A stretch of 42,500 bases of DNA from Cristatella mucedo (Eukaryota > Bryozoa > Phylactolaemata > Cristatellidae): assembly GCA_009760855.2 (NCBI GenBank), contig WPIO01000025.1, positions 2,555,001 through 2,597,500 on the forward strand. The letters run 5' to 3'. Of this stretch, positions 20,801 to 30,008 are shown in pieces. The translations under genes were made by a program, and so were the position numbers. Position 1 is the first letter of the stretch. Every line of letters starts with the position of its first letter. Below the pieces are notes generated by a model that did no database searches, was not told where the DNA came from, and worked only from the letters and a program-made list of their open reading frames with translations.

Positions 20801-21328
20801 TGGCAGACCAAGTGGCAGCCTAAAAGCAGCTTCAGACAAAGAAGCTATGAGGACATTTAATGAGTAGGGGCAAGCCACATGCATCTACCTGGGAGTGATT
20901 GCCAGTATCGATAGCAGTCCAGCTCTCATTGGCTGGCCTGGAACATGCAGCAAACTTTCTCGAACCAGCGCAGGAGCTCGAGCTCGAAGCTGGCTCCAAA
21001 GCTTAGCCACTGGCACCAGATCAGTGAATTGAGATGGAATCACTCAGTTCTGCAGCTGCTATATATTGCCGGTCCGCTGTATCTCGTGATCGCTTCCCTT
21101 GGTTGGAAAACAGCACCTGGTTTGACTAATGGCTTTTCGATGCTGTTCCTGAATTACCATCACGGGACTAATAGAGTGAGGGAGACTGGGTACGGTCAAA
21201 GCCGGTCTTCCCACAATTATCAGCCTGCCTAGTCGCGGTGGTCGCAGTCAATCCGGATTGTGAATTAGCTCCTGACCTATTGGCATGAATGCTCAATCTC
21301 TCACGTGGCTCCAACTGCCCCAGTACTG
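20800..21328. other. Unassigned sequence, no gene seen
   Basis: A 95-codon ORF (20945-21232 plus) has no recognised motif. The satellite array begins at the right edge. Confidence 0.4.
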
Positions 21329-23600
21329 ACGCTGGCTGGTCCGAGCCATTAGAGGCATAGCATGAGAATGCTCACGTGCTATATTGCCGAATCAAAACTG
21401 AAGTTGCATGAAGCCTTTTGAGGAAATGGCAGTTGTATCACAGTTGAAAATGGCAAGACGGCTCGGGTCATTGGAGGCCATTGCGTTAGAACAGTCAAGT
21501 CGGCCTACTTTCAGTAGATTCAGTAGTTGACACAACATTGCCGAAATTTGGGCTTGCTTAGACAGGGATACTATATCAAAATTAGTCATGCATTTGGGAA
21601 ATCTCGTCTCGACTTCTGTAATTCACTGGTTGCTGGTCTCCCTGTGTGTGCAATCAGCAGCTTACAGTTGGTGCAAAGGACTTCTGCTGCTAGGCTCGTC
21701 TGTTGCTCGTCTGTTGTCTCGGCAATTGCCACATCATACCACTTCTCCCGACCTGCACTAGTTCCCAATCAAGCAGCTCAATTACTTCAAGGTTCTATCA
21801 CCAACTTTTAGCTCCCTTCATTCGCCTGCTGCTCCATCCTACCTATTAGAGGTGTATCCCAAATAGGCAAAGAATCGTACAACCCACTGTTCTGACTTGA
21901 ATCGCTTAGCCATACCTCGTACGAACCTCAAAACCGTTGGAGACCGTGCCTTTACTTACTATGCTCCCAACGCCTGGAACACACTACCGACGCACGTCAC
22001 ACCGTCCCCTGACATGACGATATTTAAAAAGAAGCTCAAATCACACCTGCTTACCGCAGCATTTGGTGGGTCTTAATGATCCGTTCTTCGTGTGCACGTA
22101 CCTGCTTCCACTATGCCTGCTGCTTGTGCACGTTACCACCAATCATTTGCTAATGCTTTCTTTACAGCATCTGTAGAGTGCCCAGAAAGGGATTTAGTTG
22201 TCTGAGGGGTCTATACAGATGTAAAATGTATTGTTACTATTATTATTATAGACCGCAGATGCTCAATTGCACGAAATTTTGGAGCTGAATCCGTACCGCT
22301 GTTTTCCATACTGTGGAGTTAAAAGACCAATTTCGCGATGCTTATTGTGAACATGGCAGCTGTATTGTAGTTGGAATATGCACAGAGGCTGGTCCAAGCC
22401 GTCAGAGGCCAGTGCATGAGACCGCCCATGAGCTATGCCGCGAAATTTGATTGGTAAACCCAGAACATGGTTTTCTGTAAAGTGGTATGAAACCGCAGTT
22501 GCAAAAAGCTTCTAGTGGTAATGACGTCAAGTTCCGAAGTTCAATCATGTAGGGAGGCTGGCTGGCCCGGGCCATTGGATGCCATTGCATGACAACGCGA
22601 AAGCGTGATCGCATGAAACTGTGTCGGTTAGCCTCCAGCACTGGTTTTTGTAACGCAGAATCAATGCGAAGTTGCTTAAAAAGCTTATTGTAGAAATTGC
22701 AGCTGCATTGCAGTTGAAATATGTAGGGAGGCTGGCTGGACCGGGCAATCAGAGGCTATAGCATGAGAACGCCCACGGGCTATGCCGTGAAATTTGATTG
22801 GTACACCCAAAACAAGGTTTTCCGTAAAACGGTATCAAAACCGCAGCTGCGAGACGCATATCGTGTACATGGCATGCTGTACCGAAATTATATTTTGTAG
22901 GGAGGCTGGCTATCCCGGGCGATTGGAGCCCATAGCATGGCAATGCGCTAGTGCAGTCGCATAGAGTTGTGTAGGTTAACATGGAATACGGTTCTCTTTA
23001 ATTTGAAATCAAAACTGCCTTTTTGCGAAGAATTTTTTTGAAAATGTCAGCTGTATCAAAGTTTAACTATTTATGGCTGCTATTTTAGCCTGGCCATCAG
23101 AGGCTATAGCCCGAAACGCTCAAGCAAAATCGCATAAAATTCGTCGATTTAACGTAAATAAGGCTCTCTGTAATTTGGAATCAATACCACAGTTGCACAA
23201 AGTGTTTTATGGAAGGGGTGGCTTCATTGCCGTTCCAATGTTTTGGGCTGCTATTTGAGCCCAGCTATCGGAGGCCATACCATGAGAAAGCGAAAGGGCA
23301 CTCCCAGGAAATTTGGTGGGTTAAGCTTTGGCATAATCATCTCTATAACTTAAAATCAAAATCAAACTTGCGCCAAGTTGTTTTCGGAAATGGCAGCTTC
23401 ATCGCCGTTCGAATATGCAAGTAGGCTGTCTGTCTCGGACCATGTGAAGCCATAGCGCGAGAAAACGCAAACGCAATTTCATGAAATTTAGTGAGTAAAC
23501 CCGCAACACCATTCTGTATAATTTGAAATAAAACCGCAGTGCTTTATTTTTTATCGTGGATATAGCAGCCATATCGCAGTTATTCGTGGGACCAGAATTT
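21329..23600 (+). repeat. Diverged tandem satellite, period about 172 bp
   Basis: A block resembling GAGGCTGGCTGGCCCGGGCC, ATTGGAGGCCATAGCATGAG recurs at 21329, 21456, 22385, 22554, 22728, 22902, 23072, 23244 and 23420. Steps from 22385 on are 169, 174, 174, 170, 172 and 176. A step of 127 at the left reflects an internal deletion, and the step across the L2 copy equals one unit once L2-7 is removed. Other shared blocks are AAACCGCAGTTGC and GGCAGCTGTATTGCAG. Units at 22385 and 22728 resemble each other more than their neighbours, hinting at a dimer of about 345 bp. No ORF spans it. Confidence 0.88.
21493..22248 (+). mobile_element. L2 LINE copy L2-7 inside the satellite
   Basis: Starts in the post-RT segment (SAYFQ-like, CGGCCTACTTTCAG), runs through SKLVMHF-, LDFCNSLVAGLP-, and NAWNTLPTHV-like coding in shifting frames, then 3' UTR, hairpin remnant (AGAGTGCCCAGAAAGGGATT at 22177-22196) and an ATT tail (22237-22248). 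Flanks TAGAAC (21487-21492) and TAGACC (22249-22254) fit a 6 bp target duplication. Removing the copy restores a satellite unit of normal length. Confidence 0.88.
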
Positions 23601-24029
23601 TAGTGCTCGCGTCATCAGCAACCTAACTCGGAGCAATCCTAATCGGAGGTTACCTTCAACGAAAAGCAAACAACCTGAGCGCCTAATTGAAAAAAGGCTA
23701 AACTAATTGGATTATATTAACTCTTTCTATATGACTATAGAGCATTTAAAATGTGGTGATGTGAATTAGACTATGCATTTCTTTTCTATAATACAAAGCT
23801 CTGATCATGAATATCTATTGAAACCATCATTCCATAGAATTATTTTCTTATGCGCATGTGTCGGCGAGCTTTTTTACTGGGCTCTTTTATCGGGATACCA
23901 CCTAAGAGAAAACTCTTTGGCCAAGTCAGCTGCTTCCTTGATATTGCGCTATGACACCCAAAGAGATGTCGAAGAAGAAATAAACAAAGAGATACAATAT
24001 TATGTCGTCCTTATAGGTTGACACTATTA
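23601..24029. other. Unassigned AT-rich sequence
   Basis: The satellite fades out near 23600. An 82-codon ORF (23773-24021 plus) is present without a recognised motif. The region is AT-rich up to the left end of the Tigger-like MITE. Confidence 0.4.
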
Positions 24030-24509
24030 CGGTCAGCCCCGACTTCGAACGTTTGACTTAGGAAAATTCGCGGGTACGAACTTGGCCACGGTCAAGCTAA
24101 AGAACATCAAACAATAAATTGCATCCAAATTTTTTTCAAAATCCACGTGCGGTCAGAAGATTTAACTACGCCGTGAACATTAGGGAAGAAACGATGCCGG
24201 ACATGTATGCAGTTTGCGTACTGATGGGTCCCTCTTCCACGTGTGACTTGCTAGTACAGTACTGCAACTACCATCTTCTGTATGCCCAAAAGTACTCCAC
24301 ATTGTGGTATTTAAATAGAATCCTATTTACCTGTATTTATTTATTTCTTATGTTTTATGTATTTAAAAAAGTTCGATTCATTTACCTCTCCATGTTTTCG
24401 TCAGAACGTACTATACAAAAACGCATTACATACAATTCTCGACTTAAGAAAACTTGATGTGCGACAGATTTTGCGGTTCCTATCTATTACGCAAATCGGG
24501 GGCTGACTG
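24030..24509. mobile_element. Tigger/pogo-like MITE, about 480 bp
   Basis: Left end CGGTCAGCCCCGACTTCGAA after TA; right end, inverted, CAGTCAGCCCCCGATTTGCG. Just inside are GACTTAGGAAAATTCG (left) and, inverted, AAGTTTTCTTAAGTCG (right), the kind of ACTTAAGAAA subterminal repeats seen in pogo/Tigger elements. A TA flanks the left and TG the right, consistent with a decayed TA target duplication. The 112-codon ORF inside (24119-24457) shows no DDE transposase motif, so this is a non-autonomous element. Confidence 0.7.
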
Positions 24510-25310
24510 TGCTTCCCCGAAAAAGAAAAAGTTTTAAAAATTTACCTACTTCGATCAGCTAACCTCTTGCTCAAATTAATACACGTCTCCTATACACACA
24601 TAATAAAAGGCATCGAAATAGAATTATAATTCGATTGCATGGCATTCTGCCCTTAAAAGTAGCCCTCTATCTTGAAATTATAATGTTTCAATTTTGCTAT
24701 AATTTGGATTGTGGTAGAGCTTGTCCCATGTGTTCTATGCTGAATACTGCCAGTGGCTCCCATTGCTTGATTGCAATGAGCCAAGCTGATGAAACCTTTC
24801 CTGTCTGAGATGCCGAAATGCTCGAACTCGGCTGTATCGCCGAGCACTTTGGCTCAGCCAGAAAAGTTTTAAGTGGTTGAACGCCTAAAAGAAGGATGCT
24901 GAAACTGGCTTTTACAGACGGGCCAATCGTCGCGGAAGGAATATGAACAATGCCTGGCGTGCTTAGTATTTTCAGACTTGACAGCAGACGGCAGATCAAG
25001 CAAGTAGTGAATTGGTCCTTGCCACGTCACTGACTGGCTGCTAAAGCCTCCGATGCTTGGCAGTCCATTAGGGTCCGTCGGAAACGGAAGCTTGGCATAC
25101 ATATTCGCCTGACTAGGCAAACGGTCGCCCATCGAACCCGGCGGTACACCTGCGGTGCCGACGTATGATTTGTTGAATTACCATCGATCAGTGCCGTGAA
25201 TCGCTCGATCCAGCCTCGTCAGCTGACCGACCGGTCGATGTGGATACCGGCGATGGAAGCAGGATCGGTTGACAACACGCTAATTGATGGCGCTACTGCC
25301 CGCCCCCACC
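24510..25310. other. Unassigned sequence with two overlapping minus ORFs
   Basis: Minus-strand ORFs of 100 (24697-24999) and 87 codons (24869-25132) overlap in different frames. Their translations are not low-complexity, but I recognise no family. One could be an exon; nothing else supports that. Confidence 0.3.
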
Positions 25311-25462
25311 CGATTCTTGGCCCAGGAGGTAAGGTGCTTGCTCTTCACGACTCTGGTCGTGGGTTCGAGTCACTGGGAGATCTTTCAGTGTCCGCTGCAA
25401 GCGATGTTGATAGCCGTTAAGGGTCTTCTGCAGCTGCACAAAAAAGGCCTTTGAATCAGATA
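25311..25462 (+). mobile_element. tRNA-derived SINE, copy S4
   Basis: The clearest plus-strand copy: box A TTGGCCCAGGAGGTAAGG (25317-25334), CACGACTCTGGTC, box B GTGGGTTCGAGTCAC (25358-25372), then TGCAAGCGATGTTGATAGCC, GTCTTCTGCAGC, AAAAAAGGCCTTTGAATCAG. Box A to box B spacing (about 40 bases) is that of a tRNA gene without the acceptor stem being conserved. The body equals S1-S3 and S5. No ATT-type tail is obvious at the right end. Confidence 0.82.
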
Positions 25463-25671
25463 ACTTCGGCTGAAGATGGGTATGGGCCTGCCATTGACCC
25501 AGAGGCCCAGCTAGCCAAATAAGGCAAGGCTTATACTGCGGTCCAGCAGCGGGCGGGGGAGAAGCAGTAGCCCTCTGGGTGAAAAGAAGAAGCAGCCTGC
25601 GACGGACGAAAACGAGCTGGCAGTGGTGGAGTAAGAGAAGCAGCACCCCATGTCGGCGGAGCAGCAGCCGG

Positions 25672-25686
25672 CGAGAGAGAGAGGGA

Positions 25687-25763
<77 letters not shown>

Positions 25764-25806
25764 AGAAAGAGAGAGAGAGGGAGGGAGAGACAGAGAGATG
25801 GAGAGA

Positions 25807-25880
<74 letters not shown>

Positions 25881-25924
25881 ATTAGAGATAGAGGGAGAGA
25901 GAGAGATGGAGAGAGATTGAGATT

Positions 25925-25955
<31 letters not shown>

Positions 25956-25982
25956 AGAGAGGGGGGAGAGAGATGGAGAGAT
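25672..25982 (+). repeat. (GA)n polypurine tract, about 310 bp
   Basis: Mostly GA dinucleotides with GGGAGG, GATGG and GATTGA interruptions; the plus strand is almost wholly purine. Such mirror-symmetric purine tracts can adopt triplex structure. The ORFs reading RERERE are artefacts of the repeat. Confidence 0.97.
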
Positions 25983-26639
25983 AGCCGGCGTCGGAGCAGT
26001 GGTATCTTCAGACGATCGGGAGTTTATTGAGTTGTTTTGTCACGTGTCTAACCAGCACTGCTGCTAGTTCCTGGAGGCAGTCGGCCAGGATGACGCATCG
26101 TGTCGGCTGGTATTTTGGCACGAGTCAAGGACTACTAGGCCACGACTTTAAAACCAGATCGTGCCGACTAGAGCCCGAGGCTAGCCACAGAAACTAGTGC
26201 AATGGATTGTACGGACTGATATGTCAGAATTTCGTTGGTGGTCGGACTGCACCTACGACTGGTCGCTTATCATCCAAGCCTATTGTAGAAGCTGAAGTGT
26301 ACTTAATTTTCTAATTTGTGCTATGTTTTAGTTTCGCTTAGCTATGCATGCCCCAGTATCGAAGTTGACCGTAGGGTGGTGAAGTTTAGCTATTGCTTGC
26401 CCACAAGTTACTAACTCCAGCCAATCGCAGTGCAGTCCATCTACCTGTTATCACATGCCAATACCCTTCAAGTAGTTACTAACCGCAGCTAATCTCAGCT
26501 CAGCTGGTCATCCTGTTTCTATAATGTCCAGACCTTTGCATATGTCTATCGAATGCTGTAGCCAAAATCAAGCTTAAGACGTGTCAATCGACATGGTCAC
26601 CATGACCATTGAAGTAATTGAACACTTCAAAAAGAAAAG
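25983..26639. other. Unassigned sequence left of the hAT relic
   Basis: No ORF of note. It may include the N-terminal part of the decayed hAT element, but no zinc-finger motif or end sequence was recognised. Confidence 0.4.
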
Positions 26640-27427
26640 TAGCACAGCTGAGAGGAAAGTCATGGAGACATACCTTCTTGACCGCAATTTTTCATTTAGG
26701 TTCACTTTAACCTCACATTTCACGGAGCACTTGTTACTGATTACGCGAGATTTATTGCAGCCGTTGCAAGACCGGATCAGAATGGTGTCAATAGCTTTCG
26801 CTGGTCTATCGAAGCGTTTAGGTTTTGACAGACATGCAAACGGCTGGCTATGATAATCTGCTGATAGATGTGTAAACGTTCTGCCGTGTCGTGTGATCAA
26901 GTTACCTGACATGAGCGCCGAACACATCCGGCCTCTGGTCGGCCTCGTGGCAAGGAGTGCATCCACAAATAGGAGCGATCACTTCGTCCGTTTCGGCCTA
27001 TTCTAAGCAGTGATCGACAACATATGGCCAGGATTGGAAGTTGGGTCTGACAAGGGAGCTGATGGAGATGCTACACCTGGCTGCTTGCATTTCCCCTCCA
27101 CAACGGTTCTCAGCGTTTATCGTCAAAAACCTTGAACTTGCTTGAAGCTTGCAACCGAATGCTTCAACATAGACTTTTGCCAGTCCTCTTGAGAGAGCAG
27201 CTTCGCACGTGGATCCGGAGTAGGTGCAGAAGAGCGTTGTGATATCGGCAGAGTCCGGTTGGGCCGAAGCCGGCTATGACCTATGGCGCAAGCTGATGCC
27301 ACTTATTCTCCCAATGCCACTGTCAACCATCAAGGCCGTACGCGTGTTCACTGTATACAAACTTATCGCAACACGCAGCCGAACGACGATGGGTGAGGGC
27401 TATCTGAACGATGTCATGCTGCTGTAG
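26640..27427 (+). pseudogene. hAT-superfamily transposase relic, C-terminal half
   Basis: Scattered frames carry the late hAT blocks in order. FRFTLTSHFTEHLLLITRDL and LLQPLQDRIRMVSIAFAGL (26690-26810) resemble the IT.ALS..LQ..DI..A segment. NRMLQHRLLPVLLREQLRTW (27150-27212) resembles the Y..DLP.P..L..EL..W segment. LPMPLSTIKAVRVFTVYKLI and TTMGEGYLNDVMLL (27310-27427) match the C-terminal dimerisation domain, where hAT proteins read like L.IPVST..AER.FS.LKRIKT and TMGE.RLN.L.LL. Internal stops and frame changes show it is dead. A minus-strand L2 sits just downstream. ZMYM-type domesticated genes share this domain, but the stops argue against one. Confidence 0.68.
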
Positions 27428-27453
27428 TTAAACAACGGGCGCGATGGAGACAA

Positions 27454-27780
27454 CGATAACAATAATACCCGGTATTTGATAAATCACCCTCAAATAACTC
27501 AATCTCATTTCACTTTACAGCAAATGTAAAGCGCCTAGAGAGAGATTGAGTTCTCTGAGGGCGCTTTATCAAGTGAATTATTATTATTATTATTATTATT
27601 AATCTCTTTCTGTAGTGCTTTACATTTGGTGCAAAAGAAGCATGGTCGAATGGTTAGTAGTAGCATGCTTAATAAACAACAAAAATAACACGTTTAGGGG
27701 AGCCGTGCACAGGGTCAGCTTGTGAGTATGGTTTGTGACAGAATGCACCGTGTCGGCACGCGTAAGCGCAACGATGAGAT
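27454..27780 (-). mobile_element. L2 LINE 3' UTR copy L2-8, split by another L2 end
   Basis: On the minus strand this holds the L2 3' UTR (27607-27780), the first hairpin arm (CACTACAGAAAGAGATT side) and, after the insertion, the second arm and an AAT tail (27454-27506). It is more diverged than L2-1. The fragment is cut at 94 bases by L2-8b, which lies in the opposite orientation. Confidence 0.85.
27507..27600 (+). mobile_element. 94-bp L2 3' end (L2-8b) with 6 bp TSD
   Basis: Plus-strand L2 terminus: CACTTTACAGCAAATGTAAAG, hairpin arms GTAAAGCGCC (27526-27535) and GGGCGCTTTATC (27559-27570), and an ATT tail (27577-27600). Perfect direct repeats AATCTC flank it at 27501-27506 and 27601-27606, and joining the flanks restores the single AATCTC of the host L2. 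It is therefore an extremely truncated LINE insertion by target-primed reverse transcription. Confidence 0.87.
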
Positions 27781-28103
27781 CGTCGCACTCTTTCATTCCA
27801 TCTGCAGCGGGTGCCCGCATTTCTAATGAAAGGCTTTCGCTTTCCAGTGTGCTTATCATTATCGGCAAGGCTTGCACCTTTCCAAAAGTTCCGGCTCTAC
27901 CACTGGTCTCTACTCGCTATCACGCAAATCTGGTTGAAATAAAAAACTGATATGTATCCATTAAAGTTCTTTTTAATTTGCAATCAAAGTTGAAGTGAAC
28001 AAGCGTTTCTTTCGTCGCGTGCTTGTCTGAGAGATTGGTTTCTATTTTCAGTTAAATGGTTCTGACGCTTGTCAGTTACTGTAGCAGGCGGAATAACTGG
28101 CTG
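27781..28103. other. Unassigned sequence, no gene seen
   Basis: No ORF or shared repeat recognised between the L2-8 copy and the inverted-repeat element. Confidence 0.4.
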
Positions 28104-28210
28104 TAGGACATTTCCAGGACATTTCCCCCCCCCGGTGGACCCTAGGACATTCCCCCCCCCCCCGCGGTAGGACATTTCCCCCACATGTTGATGAATGTAT
28201 AACTAAGAAT

Positions 28211-28214
<4 letters not shown>

Positions 28215-28242
<28 letters not shown>
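28215..28242. repeat. (AT)n microsatellite
   Basis: Fourteen AT units inside the inverted-arm element. Confidence 0.95.
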
Positions 28243-28245
<3 letters not shown>

Positions 28246-28289
28246 CAAATGAAGTTCACGCTCTATTAAAATAAAAATAAACTCAGTAT

Positions 28290-28553
28290 AAGCGGCGACT
28301 CGATAGCACGCCCGACAGAGGCTGTACGGCCACCGCGGCGGCGGCAGCAACCGCTGCGGCGAGCTTTGGACGGGCGGTAGCCGACGTTGTCGATGTCGAA
28401 AGGGGCGTCGGTGGCGTCGGCGGCGACCGAGGATACTACTATGCGCTCGCGGCTGATGCCGAAAGCATCTGCTGCTGGCCGCCCGGGGCAGAGCTTTGAC
28501 TTTGCAGCTGGTGGTCTGCCGAAAAGCAGGGCTGCAGTGACTGCATTTTCCAA
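28290..28553. other. CpG-rich core, possible coding remnant
   Basis: CpG content is strikingly higher than anywhere else in the window. Both strands are open: minus 28266-28553 (95 codons, from an ATG) and plus 28387-28590 (67 codons, TTG start). The translations are not low-complexity but match no family I know. It could be captured host or foreign sequence in a transposon, or a chance GC-rich island. Confidence 0.3.
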
Positions 28554-28739
28554 TGATTATAATGTAAGAATATGTTATATTTATATATAATATATAATAT
28601 TTTTAAAAGATGTATAAACAAGGCAGTTTATGTAACGGCATTTCCATGCGGGAGGGGAGGAAATGCCCTATCCAAAGGGGGAATGTCCAGGGGGAAATGT
28701 CCGGGGGATGTATGGGGAAAGTGTGGGGGGAAATGTCCG

Positions 28740-29068
28740 TACTCCGAATAGCTACGATTGTCATGGATGGATGGACCATTACAGCATACTTGGTTTGGTT
28801 TATTCGCGAGCATATACTATGAATCGTAAGCTTATGACGGCCAGGGTAATATGGAGGGTTGGCAGGATGGTGCCCTCTTCCACTCATCTTCCTGTCATCA
28901 CTGGTAAAATGTTACAACACGACATTGGCCGACGTTCTGGATGAATTTTCGCTTCTTACTAAGCATACTATGCACTTGTCCAGATGACCTTTGGTTCATC
29001 ACAGACATTAATCTACCTAGTTCAACTAAGCAAAAGCTTGATCAAGTATAAACAAGATCAGAACCAAT
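28740..29068. other. Unassigned sequence, no gene seen
   Basis: Overlapping short ORFs only; no similarity to the other families recognised. Confidence 0.4.
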
Positions 29069-29158
29069 TGTCCATCGATTGGCATACGTGGACTGCAGTA
29101 GATCATACCAATCTATTATAGCAAAGGCTAATTCCAGCTTTTATACAAAATATATGGT
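29069..29158 (+). repeat. Dispersed repeat, second copy
   Basis: Partner of 2464-2560: begins TGTCCATCGATTGGCATACG and continues with ATACCAATCTAT, AAAGGCTAATTCCAGC and TTTTATAC in the same order. It ends just before the SINE at 29164. Confidence 0.5.
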
Positions 29159-29163
29159 CTAAT

Positions 29164-29300
29164 CAGCCTATGTGCAAAGTACCTTTGCACATCGCCCTAA
29201 GAGAGCTTAATCTGGCACTTCACATTTGCAGCAGGGCTCGAACCAACGATCTTGGTCATTACAGGTCCAGCAACTTACCAATGCACCAAACCAGGGCGAT
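29164..29300 (-). mobile_element. SINE: tRNA-like head with L2-like tail
   Basis: On the minus strand the head has TTTGGTGCATTGGTAAGTTG (box A region) and a perfect box B GGTTCGAGCCC (29232-29242). Directly behind it comes GCTGCAAATGTGAAGTGCC, AGATTAAGCTCTCTTAGGGCG, which follows the L2 end (CAAATGTAAAGCGCC, AGATTGAGTTCTCTGAGGGCG) with a 5-base gap. So the 3' tail of this SINE is L2-derived, which is how tRNA-SINEs borrow a LINE's machinery. The body of the S1-S6 family is absent, so this is a separate SINE type. Confidence 0.72.
29170..29192. repeat. Perfect 10-bp palindrome, 3-nt loop
   Basis: ATGTGCAAAG, TAC, CTTTGCACAT. It lies at the 3' terminus of the L2-tailed SINE and would form a tight hairpin in DNA or RNA. 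Confidence 0.9.
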
Positions 29301-29826
29301 GACTTCTGAACTAACGGGTACCTGCTTAACCATACTGCTGAGAACTATTTTCAGACCTTCAAACCCCCTCAAATTTGTGTAAAAGATTTCAGAGAGTCAG
29401 CATACCGAGCTTTCTTTGCTCTGATAAACCCAAGAACTACTGCCTCATCCTTGTCCTGAAAGAATGCTTCGGATGCTTTGAGCCATGCATTCCACAAAAG
29501 GTAGGCTTTTGTCATAGCTTGTCTCCATTTTCCTTTTAAGTACGTCCACACATATAAGGTCAAAGGAACTTGGCCCACCCAAGCTATGTATTTGAGCTAT
29601 CATCGACCTCTTTTCCAAGGAATGCATTTTCTATTATCAACAATTTCTAGTAAATCGAGTGAACTACTGCCGGCCTCTCAATAGTTGAAGCTATGCAAAT
29701 TCACTATGGCTGAGGGGTGGGAAAAGAATTTTTCTAAAAAAGGAACACTTTATTTAGCTCAAAATTTCAGTAAATTATCGTTTTCCAGCCTCCTTAATCC
29801 AGACTGCACTCATAGTTAAAACCCAG
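29301..29826. other. Unassigned sequence with one 69-codon ORF
   Basis: The minus-strand ORF 29369-29578 has a varied, protein-like composition (an AYLLWNAWLKASEAFFQDKD stretch) but no motif I recognise. It overlaps another 60-codon ORF in a different frame. Exon status is unproven. Confidence 0.3.
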
Positions 29827-29844
29827 TACACACACGCGTTCGCG

Positions 29845-29932
<88 letters not shown>

Positions 29933-29957
29933 CACACAAACACACACACACACACGT
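29826..29957. repeat. Mixed (CG)n/(CA)n alternating tract
   Basis: CACACACGCG, then (CG)n at 29840-29852 and a long (CA)n to 29938, resuming to 29957. It is nearly unbroken purine-pyrimidine alternation, favourable to Z-DNA. Confidence 0.95.
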
Positions 29958-30006
29958 GCATGTGCACACACACAAATGTAAATAAAAATAAAGATACATA
30001 AATAAA

Positions 30007-30008
<2 letters not shown>

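Larger units (their letters stand above)
28104..28739. mobile_element. Inverted-arm element with GGACATTTCCCCC repeats
   Basis: Left arm: GGACATTTCC or GGACATTCCCCC at 28106, 28118, 28145 and 28170. Right arm: the complement GGGGGAAATGTCC or GGGGGAATGTCC at 28677, 28690 and 28726. Between them are an AT-rich zone with (AT)n, a CpG-rich core (28290-28545) and another AT-rich zone. Arrays of one short motif in inverted order fit subterminal repeats of a DNA transposon or foldback element. Exact ends, target duplication and superfamily are unknown. Confidence 0.5.

Noticed and set aside
19829-20884. 351-codon minus-strand ORF with Leu and Pro/Ala repeats
   Set aside because: It is kept open by the GAGGAGCAG and CAG arrays, which are open in several frames; the flanking unique residues show no domain.
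21329-23600. Vertebrate alpha satellite, because of the near-171-bp period
   Set aside because: Only the period is similar; I saw no CENP-B-box-like sequence, and the surrounding repeats are not primate.
24119-24457. 112-codon ORF in the Tigger-like element as its transposase
   Set aside because: No DDE or DNA-binding motif is visible, and the element is too short for a pogo transposase.
25311-25462. A functional tRNA gene
   Set aside because: Box A and box B are present, but there is no acceptor stem pairing, and the same downstream body recurs at five other loci, so it is a SINE.
25579-26030. Arg/Glu-repeat ORFs of 113 and 126 codons
   Set aside because: Direct translation of (GA)n; both frames are open for the same reason.
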